A stretch of 8,532 nucleotides of DNA from CAZIOQ01 sp964540975. Lineage in GTDB: Bacteria > Patescibacteriota > Microgenomatia > UBA12405 > UBA6130. The DNA is taken from the NCBI GenBank assembly GCA_964540975.1, contig CAZIOQ010000059.1, forward strand, positions 1 to 8,532, read 5' to 3'. Of the stretch, positions 1 to 6,489 are shown piece after piece. Both the position numbers and the translations under genes were made by a program. Position 1 is the stretch's first letter. Each line of letters begins with the position of its first letter. The notes under the pieces are model-generated. The model was not told the origin of the DNA, ran no database searches, and saw only the letters and a list, made by a program, of their open reading frames with translations.

Positions 1-599
1 CCTAAAAGCAAAATTTGCTGATATTTTTTGACAATTTTTTCTTTTTGAAGGTAAATTAAAATTACAATAAAAAAAGGCAGCAATACTGGTTTTGCCAATA
101 ACGAAAGCCCCCAACTTAATCCTAAACTCACCAAAAATATTTTTTTACCGGGATCTGATTTAAATTTTATTAAAAGCCAAAATCCTAAACTTAATAAAAA
201 AATAAAAATTGTTTCTGACATCAAGAGGGGAGCAAACAAAGATAAATCAAAAGAAATCATCCAAAGCATAAATGCAATAAGGGCGGTCTTTCTAGCACCA
301 ATCATTAAGACTATCTGCCAAACTAAAATACCACTTAAAAGAGAAAGCAATATCTGGATTAAACTTATAAAAAAAGTTTTGGCTCCGAACAACCAATAAC
401 TTAAAAAAATAAAAAACGACTGCAATGGCGGTCGGTAAGCCAACCCTTCGCTGCCAAAAAATCTTCGTTCTTTTAATAAATTAAAAGCAATCTCGTTATA
501 AAAATAAGCATCATCTGCCAACACCGACGGTAAAAGCCACCAGGCGACTAACCTTAAGATTAAACCAGCTCCCAAAAGCAGAAAAATTTTTTTTCGCAT
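1..599 (-). CDS. GT39-like membrane glycosyltransferase, N-terminal part (cut by window edge)
   Basis: This is an open frame of 199 codons from an ATG at 599-597 to the left edge, with no stop; the C-terminus lies outside the window. It reads MRKKIFLLLGAGLILR (first membrane helix), then an acidic motif DDAYFY at residues 29-34. In GT-C enzymes the corresponding loop acidic residues are the catalytic or metal-binding site outside the membrane. YRPPLQSFF (55-63), APLLMSETIFIFLL (123-136) and LLAKPVLLPF (167-176) match the typical GT39/PMT_2 pattern of RPP, a helix with (L/M)SE, and a K/R-P helix. Family members transfer sugars from polyprenyl-phosphate donors to lipid, glycan or protein acceptors; donor and acceptor here are unknown. 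The ATG follows the upstream gene's TAA by one base and has no clear Shine-Dalgarno, so translational coupling is likely. The frame and family are secure; the specificity is not. Confidence 0.85.
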   Translation of the reverse strand, partial: MRKKIFLLLGAGLILRLVAWWLLPSVLADDAYFYNEIAFNLLKERRFFGSEGLAYRPPLQSFFIFLSYWLFGAKTFFISLIQILLSLLSGILVWQIVLMIGARKTALIAFMLWMISFDLSLFAPLLMSETIFIFLLSLGFWLLIKFKSDPGKKIFLVSLGLSWGLSLLAKPVLLPFFIVILIYLQKEKIVKKYQQILLL

Positions 600-600
600 C

Positions 601-1755
601 TTATCTAGGCGAAATTAACAGGTGATAATTTCCACAGATATTAGCGACAATAACAATGGCCAAAAGAACCTTAAATAATTTGTCTCCCCAGGAGAACCTC
701 TTCCTTAAATCCTTAACTACCAAAGAAAAAATAATAAAAGGCAATGGGATATAAATTAAAAAATAGTGAAGATAAATATTAGAAGAATAAACAAGAAAAA
801 CTAGCAAAGGGAAAGCTAACCATAACAGGATAAATTTTTTAAGACGGATCTTAATCCTTAAAATAAAATATATTAACATCGCTAAAATCAGCGGTAAAAC
901 AAGAAGATGGCGGGTACCAAACAAGCTATAGGCAAAAAATCTAAGAAAAAATAGAGGATTACGAATAAAATGGAAACACCGTTCCCCATGACCATGGTTT
1001 TTTAACCAATATTGAAAGTTGCATTCTTCTTCTGTCTTTTCAAGAAAAACACTTACTCCTGACTGTATGCCGGCAAAGTTCTGATTCGCCTCGCCCACTA
1101 AAAAAGGTAAATTCAAGCCACAAAAAATTCCTATTGCTAACAAAATCCATCTTATTGTAATTTTTTTCCGCAAGAGAAAAACCCCAACTAAAAATACTGG
1201 CAGTATTAAAAATACAGATGGATGAAGTTGAATTGCAATACCTAATGAGAATGACAATAACAAAAAATATCGTCTGTCGGTTTGGATTTTAATTAATGAG
1301 TATAAGGCTAAAATAAGAAAAAAAGGGAGAAAATAAGGATTCCAAGGATAATTGCCAAATTCAACTCCATATCTAGAAATAGCCAAAAGACCACTAGCCA
1401 TTAGCCCAACATCTTTGCCAAACCAAATTTTAACTAATTGATAAAAAATCAAAATGGAGAATATATTAAAAAGAGAAAAAATAATAATGGCTAATTTGTA
1501 ATTGCCGAAGCTAATTAAATAAAGTAAGGTTAAAAAATAATAATAAATTGGCCCCATTCTTAAATCGGTCTGCACACTTGCCGAAGGACCAAGGAAAGGC
1601 AACTTTTCTCCGCTCGTGATCTTGCTAGCTATCTGCCAATGTTGGGCAAAATCTCCTTTTAAATCTATGTTAACTACTCCCGATATTCTTAAAACTACAC
1701 CGACGATGATAATAAGAAGTAATAATAGATTAGACTGTATTTTTTTCTGCTTCAT
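601..1755 (-). CDS. GT39-like polytopic membrane glycosyltransferase
   Basis: This 384-residue protein is nearly all hydrophobic helices. I chose the ATG at 1755-1753 (MKQKKIQSN, then a Leu/Ile-rich first helix) over an in-frame TTG 33 bases upstream, because the ATG gives the usual charged-then-hydrophobic start and a GGA sits about 11 bases before it. After the first helix comes DLKGD (residues 31-35), the probable catalytic acidic loop. LGPSAS (55-60) and MGPIYYYFL (68-76) follow, a pattern common in bacterial GT39-like proteins (LGP.AS...LGPLYYYLL), then YPWNPYFLPFF (136-146) and QLHPS (176-180). A predicted extracytoplasmic loop carries C245 and C260 around NHGHGER. It overlaps the upstream flippase-like gene by 26 bp and ends one base before the next start, so it is co-expressed with both. 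It most likely adds a sugar from a polyprenyl-phosphate donor to an envelope glycan; substrate unknown. Confidence 0.85.
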   Translation of the reverse strand: MKQKKIQSNLLLLLIIIVGVVLRISGVVNIDLKGDFAQHWQIASKITSGEKLPFLGPSASVQTDLRMGPIYYYFLTLLYLISFGNYKLAIIIFSLFNIFSILIFYQLVKIWFGKDVGLMASGLLAISRYGVEFGNYPWNPYFLPFFLILALYSLIKIQTDRRYFLLLSFSLGIAIQLHPSVFLILPVFLVGVFLLRKKITIRWILLAIGIFCGLNLPFLVGEANQNFAGIQSGVSVFLEKTEEECNFQYWLKNHGHGERCFHFIRNPLFFLRFFAYSLFGTRHLLVLPLILAMLIYFILRIKIRLKKFILLWLAFPLLVFLVYSSNIYLHYFLIYIPLPFIIFSLVVKDLRKRFSWGDKLFKVLLAIVIVANICGNYHLLISPR

Positions 1756-2740
1756 CAAAATTTTGTCCAAATTTAAAATATCTAACAAATACTATAAAAG
1801 CTATCATCCCAATCGCCACCCCCCACCAAAGCGTTAATAAACGAAGTAAAATGGTCGAGGCAACCGCCTCGGATCTTGATAAATTTAAAAGTAAAACCAA
1901 CATTCCTGCAAATCCGCCTTCAGCAATACCTAATCCTCCTGGCAAAAGAGAAATAAATCCTAAAATATTCACAAGACAAAAAATAAAAACCGCTTTGCTA
2001 ATCAAGGCTAAAGTTAAGTTAACTTCGGCAATATTGGAAATAATAATTGCCAATCCAACTGCCTCAGTAAACCAAGCAACTGCTGCAAACACAGTCGCGA
2101 TAATCAAGTTTTTCCAACCAATAAGTTTAAGTAAAACCATTCTGAAATTTACCAGTTTTCTATTGATAATATTAAAATTTAATCTTTTTCGTCCTAAAAA
2201 AGACAACATCTTGGCAAAAAATTTCCAGAAAGGACTACAATAAATAAGAAATATAAACAAACCACAAGAGAATAAAGCGAAAAGCATTGCCAGCCAACCA
2301 AGAGAATAAGAAAAAAAACCAAAAGAAAGAAGAAGCAAGGCGGCTAAACCATCACTTAATCGCTCTACAATCACCACTGGGATTGTTCTACTTAAATGAT
2401 CTTGGGTAATCTTTTTTAAAAAATATGCTTTCATCACCTCTCCTGTCTTCCCAGGAGTCAAAGTCAATGGCAGTCCGGAGAAAAAAACCAAAGCACTTTT
2501 ATGAAGATCAATCCCTTCTTTAAAGCCAATTTTCCCTAAAAAAAAATGCCAACGGATAAACCTTAAAAAATAATTAAAACAAGTCAGTCCTAAAACTATT
2601 GGAATCAACCGCCAATTAAAAGAAACGATCTGTTCAAATGTTTTGTTCAAATCACCCCAGAAGACTAAAAGTGAACTAAAAACAACACCTAAAACAAAAG
2701 CAAAAATTATCTCCCGTTCAAATTTTTTGATCTTTTCCAT
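1730..2740 (-). CDS. Flippase-like membrane protein, LPG_synthase_TM / UPF0104 family
   Basis: A 336-residue integral membrane protein with the hallmarks of the family named after the membrane half of MprF and including archaeal AglD-like proteins. In order: RFIRW (60-64), TPGKTGE (95-101), ERLSD (126-130), an AWFTEA helix (222-227), LPGGLGIAEGG (266-276) and RLLTLWWG (300-307). The length is usual for stand-alone members, which lack the soluble aminoacyl-transferase domain of MprF. Stand-alone members are commonly proposed to move lipids or lipid-linked sugars across the membrane or to assist glycolipid synthesis; that role is inferred, not shown here. The ATG overlaps the end of the DUF362 gene by 23 bp, and the 3' end overlaps the next GT39-like gene by 26 bp, so it is probably one translationally coupled unit. 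No strong Shine-Dalgarno is visible (a GGGA lies about 20 bases before the ATG). Confidence 0.9.
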   Translation of the reverse strand: MEKIKKFEREIIFAFVLGVVFSSLLVFWGDLNKTFEQIVSFNWRLIPIVLGLTCFNYFLRFIRWHFFLGKIGFKEGIDLHKSALVFFSGLPLTLTPGKTGEVMKAYFLKKITQDHLSRTIPVVIVERLSDGLAALLLLSFGFFSYSLGWLAMLFALFSCGLFIFLIYCSPFWKFFAKMLSFLGRKRLNFNIINRKLVNFRMVLLKLIGWKNLIIATVFAAVAWFTEAVGLAIIISNIAEVNLTLALISKAVFIFCLVNILGFISLLPGGLGIAEGGFAGMLVLLLNLSRSEAVASTILLRLLTLWWGVAIGMIAFIVFVRYFKFGQNFDEAEKNTV

Positions 2741-3800
2741 AGTTTAAAAATAATTTTCCCCAATTAGTGTTTAAAAATTTTTTAATTCTTGGTTTACCAA
2801 TAACATTGTACCAGTACCAATCATAATAGAGTTTTGAAGCAAGATATGACCAAGGGGCAATAAAGGTCTGGAGAAGTAATTTTTCCAACCACCAAGGTAA
2901 ATGATGATAAATAAATTTCTGCCCTTTTGAGGCAAAAGTGTCACTTTCCTTTTGTTTAATTTTAAATTGGGGCATCTTTTCTACCCCTTCAACTATCACT
3001 TTACCTAAATCATTTTCTCCCAATCTCAATTCTTTTGCTAAATTCAAATATCTGATTTTTTGCGGATCAAAGCCTAAAATCTTACTCGCAACCGCATCTA
3101 GAGCAACTTCGTCTTGACTCCCCAAAATCAGCCCTGCTTCTTTCCATCCCATTGCCCTTGGTCCGGCGCCAAAACCCAAAACTGCACTGTCCATTATAGC
3201 CAGAATTTCCGGATGAATTTCTTTTTGAATTTGCAAAAGATCAACAATTGCTTCGTGGATAAACCGATGAGCCCAATGACGACGAGTATTTAACATCCCA
3301 AAATAATTTTTAATCGCTCCAGTTGTTTTAGTAAAAACATGGGTTTTTAGGGTAGATAGGGAAATTAATGGTTTATTGAACAAAATTTTTGGCAAAAAAA
3401 TCCCCTGTTCAAAAATTTTGTTCAGCACTATCATTTTATTTTTTGGTTTGTATTTTATGTAAGGCTCCTCTGTTAGATAATGTATTTTTACTCCATACTT
3501 TCGACAAACTTTATCCCAAAAATGATTTTTGGCTCCTTCATGGACATTAGTCACCACCGTCCTATTCTCCACTGGGATAATTTGTTTTGGGGAAAATCCC
3601 AAATCCAACAATCCCCTAATTACGCCCTCTACTTGCCATGGCGGAGAAGAACAAGCAGGATAAAATTTTGTCCAGGAAAGATTGAGTTTGAGAATTACTG
3701 GATTCTTTTTAATTCCTGACCAAAATTTTTGTAGAATTAAACAGTAGTCATCAACAATTTTTTTAGGAAAGGTGCTAATAATGACAACTTTTGAATCCAT
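2718..3800 (-). CDS. DUF362 domain-containing protein, no Fe-S motif
   Basis: This 360-residue soluble-looking protein has the DUF362 pattern: KLNLSW (38-43), a Pro-rich SSPPW turn (51-55) before an amphipathic helix, SLSTLKTH (147-154), TGAIKNYFG (160-168), His175/His178/His182, an acidic strand IMDSAVLGFGAGP (202-214) and a DEVALDAVASKILGF helix (230-244). Many DUF362 proteins carry a 4Fe-4S ferredoxin segment; this one has only three scattered cysteines (20, 50, 99) and none of the CxxC-type motifs. Instead it ends in an aromatic, basic tail (WLEKLLL, YYDWYWYNVIGKPR, NWGKLF) that may lie on the membrane. The biochemical function of the domain is not established. The start codon overlaps head-to-head with the opposite-strand pseudogene; no Shine-Dalgarno precedes it. 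A perfect 15-bp inverted repeat lies inside at 3377-3424. It overlaps the flippase-like gene by 23 bp, suggesting a shared envelope task. Confidence 0.85.
   Translation of the reverse strand: MDSKVVIISTFPKKIVDDYCLILQKFWSGIKKNPVILKLNLSWTKFYPACSSPPWQVEGVIRGLLDLGFSPKQIIPVENRTVVTNVHEGAKNHFWDKVCRKYGVKIHYLTEEPYIKYKPKNKMIVLNKIFEQGIFLPKILFNKPLISLSTLKTHVFTKTTGAIKNYFGMLNTRRHWAHRFIHEAIVDLLQIQKEIHPEILAIMDSAVLGFGAGPRAMGWKEAGLILGSQDEVALDAVASKILGFDPQKIRYLNLAKELRLGENDLGKVIVEGVEKMPQFKIKQKESDTFASKGQKFIYHHLPWWLEKLLLQTFIAPWSYLASKLYYDWYWYNVIGKPRIKKFLNTNWGKLFLNYGKDQKI
3377..3424. repeat. Perfect 15-bp inverted repeat (stem-loop) inside the DUF362 gene
   Basis: The left arm TGAACAAAATTTTTG (3377-3391) and right arm CAAAAATTTTGTTCA (3410-3424) are exact reverse complements, separated by an 18-base loop (3392-3409). 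The arms encode part of the DUF362 protein around residues 126-142 (LNKIFEQ and PKILFN). Neither strand has a T-run directly after the stem, so it is not a typical terminator. It may fold in the mRNA or be a chance product of AT-rich DNA. Confidence 0.6.
3765..3772 (+). promoter_or_regulatory. Probable ribosome binding site of the GT39 pseudogene
   Basis: AGGAAAGG lies 8 bases before the plus-strand ATG at 3781, with the purine richness and spacing of a Shine-Dalgarno. It sits inside the opposite-strand DUF362 coding region. It supports 3781 as the original start of the now broken gene. A TAGAAT (3732-3737) upstream could be a -10 box, but I see no good -35 match. Confidence 0.4.
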
Positions 3801-4748
3801 AAAGAAAAATCAAATTAAAATATTATTGGGTCTGATTTTGATTTTAGCAACAATTATCAGAATTTGGAATCTCCAAAACAATCCGGCGGGATTTTTCTGC
3901 GATGAGGCTTCCATTGGGTTATAATGCTTACCCTTACTACTCTGGGGGTATATTTTTGGCTTAAACAATGGCAAAAACAAAACTCTTTCCTTTTTTTAAC
4001 AATCTCCATTGTATGTTTTGCCCTTGTCCTTTATTTATGCTTTCCCGCAAGAATTTTCATTCCTCTTTTCACCCTATCGCTATTTCTGATAGAGATTAAA
4101 ACTTTCCTTGCTCAACCAGCAAAAATATTAATCACCGCAAGTTTAGTCTCAATTTTAATCTTCCCCTTAATTACTCACATTATTTCTGAAACAGGATTAA
4201 ATCGTTGGCGCCAAACAAAGGGTGGGTTTAATCTTTCAAGAATTGGTAATCTTTATTTTTCCCATTTTTCCGCTGATTTTCTTTTTTTCAAAGGAGATAG
4301 CCAATTCCCTAACCAATTTATTACTCGGCATTCTGTCAGAGGGATAGGCGAGCCCCACCATCTCGTCTCTAATCGTTTTTTCTCTTTTCTTTATTATTTA
4401 AAGCTTCTCGATAATTATCCGCTTTATTCTTCTGATTTCTAGGGGTGGCAATATGGACCGAAAAAAATTATCCCTTATTTTCTAAGAGTCCAAAACAATT
4501 ATGACCAGTTATTTCTCGCACCCGAATTCAATACCCCAGGTATTTTCTTGAAATTTTATGACCCAGAACATCGGTGCTCTAAATGTGCTATTGGAGATTT
4601 AACTAAAATAGACATCTCTAAAAAACAACTCTTCGCATGTTCACCAGAAAAAATCCTCGAAAATTTAAAATATCAGGTTAAAGAGAAAATTTTTTACCCT
4701 AACGGTGAAGTTGCTTTCCTTATTATCGAGCCTGTTTTTGAAAAATAA
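3781..4748 (+). pseudogene. Decayed GT39/PMT_2 glycosyltransferase gene
   Basis: Pieces of one GT39 protein remain in family order but are broken. The first piece (3781-3921) reads MTTFESIKKNQ, a membrane helix, then NPAGFFCDEASIG, the classic acidic GT39 N-terminus, and hits TAA at 3922-3924. Dropping one G near 3916-3918 would continue it as GYNAY, the usual family sequence. From about 3924 a second frame holds TLGVYFWLKQW, LCFPARIFIPL and LSHFSADFLFFKGD, all typical mid-protein family features. Roughly 100 residues expected between GYNAY and TLGVYF are missing, and another membrane block appears lost after RHSVRGIGE. A TAG at 4440-4442 interrupts YPLYSSDF/GWQYGPKKII, which would otherwise read straight through. 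The same frame then continues as the C-terminal soluble domain to TAA at 4746-4748. Only about 320 codons remain versus 500-600 usual. Its head overlaps the DUF362 start by 20 bp and its tail overlaps the next GT39 gene's 3' end by 26 bp. Assembly error is a less likely alternative given several separate lesions. Confidence 0.8.
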
Positions 4749-6489
4749 TTACTTTCGGATGATCATAAACTGTAAAAGATTCATCGGCAGCATCATCTTT
4801 AATTTCTAATTTCCAATGACCAATTTTTAAACCAGGATAAGAAGTAAATTCAGCTATTTTTCTAAATCCTAATTTCCCTGAAAAAAGATCATGGTAATAC
4901 TTGGCTGTCTGGGGAAAACAAACTCTATATTTAGAACAATCAGATAGTTTCTGTAAAGGAACATAAAGTCGGTTACTAGCGATAATAATATAATCTGCAT
5001 TTCGAAGATTGTCACTAACTTTTTGCCATTTTAGATTAGAATTATCAGGCTGATACATTGGCATCTCAACAAAATTATATTTTTCTCCACCCCAAAGCGG
5101 TAAACGATCATCCCAATGCTCCACTGCCAAAACTGCTCCTGGGGGAATATTTTTATTAATCCATTCGCTAGCTTTAACCCTTGAATGAGGCCGAAAATAT
5201 ATTCCAAGAAATGCCAAAAGCCAAATTAAATGGAAAATAATTAACAAAATTAAAAATAGCAAATTGTGACCCTTTTTAAACCGATTGAAAATCATTATTA
5301 GAAATTTAACTGCCATTAAAATAAAAATTGGATAGAGAGGTAAAAAGTAACGCATAAATTTGACCGCAAATTTGCCAACAATCAAAAAATAAATGACCCA
5401 AAAGACTATCAAAATCAATTCTTTAGCTTCTCTGTCATAATCGCCTTTCGCTTTCAATCTTTTCCCCAGATCAATGAGATACCATAATGTGCCTAGAATA
5501 GAAAAAATACCCAAACTAATACCCATTCCCCAGAAAATCATATTTTTTAACTGGTACAAATAAGGAATTGTTCCTACATATTGGAGGGTGTAAGGGAAAA
5601 TATACGGATCATAAGTCATTTTATGTTGCTCATTAATTTGGCGCCAAAATGTTTTAAAATCTACCAGCGTATAAAGTTCAGTAAAGAAATAAACAATTCC
5701 TGTTGTTATGACGATAATCAAAAAATAAGCAATTACCTTAAGGATATATCTTTGCCAAAAAATTTTTTTCAGGCTTTTAAAAAAAAGCAATTTAATTTTT
5801 ATCCACCAAGACATCGTTGTTTCCCTAATAAATTTAAAAACTAATAAAACAAGATCAACTAAAAGTGTCATTCCCACAGAAAAAATTAATAAACTGGCAC
5901 TCACTTTAGTTGCTAATGATAAGCCAAAAACGAGCCCAACCATCGGGGCATTTTTCCAATTTGGCTGATCATAAAAAACTAACAGCCGATAGAGGGTTAC
6001 AAGGATAAAAAAATTAAGAGGAATATCAACAGCAAAAAAATGAGAAAGCTGAATTGGCAAAACACAACTACTATAAAAAAATGCTCCTAATAAACCTATC
6101 TTTCTTCCCCAAACTCTATCGCCAATTTTGAAAATAACAAAAATGCTGCCAAGGTCAAAAAGAATAATCAAAAATCTGCCACTGAATGGTAAATGAGAAT
6201 AAGATAACCATTGATTGCCTAAAAATACACTCAAAAACCAAGAAAAAATTTTCAACAAATAAATTGGCAAACTGCCATAGGCAAAAAACTTAGGATTTAG
6301 TGAACTTTGGGGGGTAAAAATTGACTGCCAATTAGAAAATTGTGGTAAAGAAATTTTCTCTGTTACCATCACCAACATCCTCTCATCGGGATGAAGGTGA
6401 TATCCTTGATCCCAATTCAATCCATAGTTTCTTACCAGAAAACCTGTTGTCAAGATCAAAAATAGCAAAAAATTAGTTTTTTTTCTCAC
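4723..6489 (-). CDS. GT39/ArnT-like glycosyltransferase (second tandem paralogue)
   Basis: This is a 588-residue GT-C membrane enzyme. The GTG start at 6489-6487 is forced: the preceding in-frame codon is the upstream gene's TAG, and the next ATG falls after the catalytic motif. After one helix comes LHPDER (32-37), whose Asp/Glu is the expected catalytic acidic pair, then FFAYGSLPIYLL (68-79), LSHFFAVDIPLNFFIL (148-163) and GLSLATKVSAS (189-199), in usual GT39 order. Further membrane helices reach about residue 430, followed by a soluble C-terminal domain predicted outside the membrane. This ends in ESFTVYDHPKVIIF, a C-terminal signature shared with the upstream paralogue. Such enzymes take sugar from polyprenyl-phosphate; donor and acceptor here are unknown. 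It starts immediately after the upstream stop, implying coupled translation. Its 3' end overlaps the convergent pseudogene by 26 bp, and no terminator hairpin is visible there. Confidence 0.9.
   Translation of the reverse strand: MRKKTNFLLFLILTTGFLVRNYGLNWDQGYHLHPDERMLVMVTEKISLPQFSNWQSIFTPQSSLNPKFFAYGSLPIYLLKIFSWFLSVFLGNQWLSYSHLPFSGRFLIILFDLGSIFVIFKIGDRVWGRKIGLLGAFFYSSCVLPIQLSHFFAVDIPLNFFILVTLYRLLVFYDQPNWKNAPMVGLVFGLSLATKVSASLLIFSVGMTLLVDLVLLVFKFIRETTMSWWIKIKLLFFKSLKKIFWQRYILKVIAYFLIIVITTGIVYFFTELYTLVDFKTFWRQINEQHKMTYDPYIFPYTLQYVGTIPYLYQLKNMIFWGMGISLGIFSILGTLWYLIDLGKRLKAKGDYDREAKELILIVFWVIYFLIVGKFAVKFMRYFLPLYPIFILMAVKFLIMIFNRFKKGHNLLFLILLIIFHLIWLLAFLGIYFRPHSRVKASEWINKNIPPGAVLAVEHWDDRLPLWGGEKYNFVEMPMYQPDNSNLKWQKVSDNLRNADYIIIASNRLYVPLQKLSDCSKYRVCFPQTAKYYHDLFSGKLGFRKIAEFTSYPGLKIGHWKLEIKDDAADESFTVYDHPKVIIFQKQAR

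Noticed and set aside
582..599. Slippery A/T run at the start of the left-edge gene as a programmed frameshift site
   Set aside because: The frame is open and matches the family without any shift; such runs are expected in AT-rich DNA.
1756..1788. Upstream TTG start for the GT39-like gene (11 extra residues)
   Set aside because: It would lengthen the overlap with the upstream gene to 59 bp and add residues without a family match; the ATG at 1755 gives a normal N-terminus.
1851..2243. Plus-strand open frame of 130 codons
   Set aside because: It lies opposite the flippase-like gene, is Lys/Ile/Asn-rich low-complexity sequence, and shows no domain; it is a shadow of the real gene.
3924..4442. 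Independent 172-residue membrane protein on the plus strand
   Set aside because: Its sequence is the middle of a GT39 protein lacking the catalytic N-terminus, which is present just upstream in another frame; the C-terminal domain follows after a TAG in the same frame. One pseudogene explains all pieces.
4723..4760. Bidirectional terminator at the convergent ends
   Set aside because: The two coding sequences overlap by 26 bp and I could not find a G+C-rich stem followed by a T-run on either strand.
5581..5844. Plus-strand open frame of 87 codons, and similar ones at 1616-1837, 3480-3719 and 7481-7678
   Set aside because: All lie antisense to well-supported membrane or DUF362 genes, with no motif or ribosome binding site of note.
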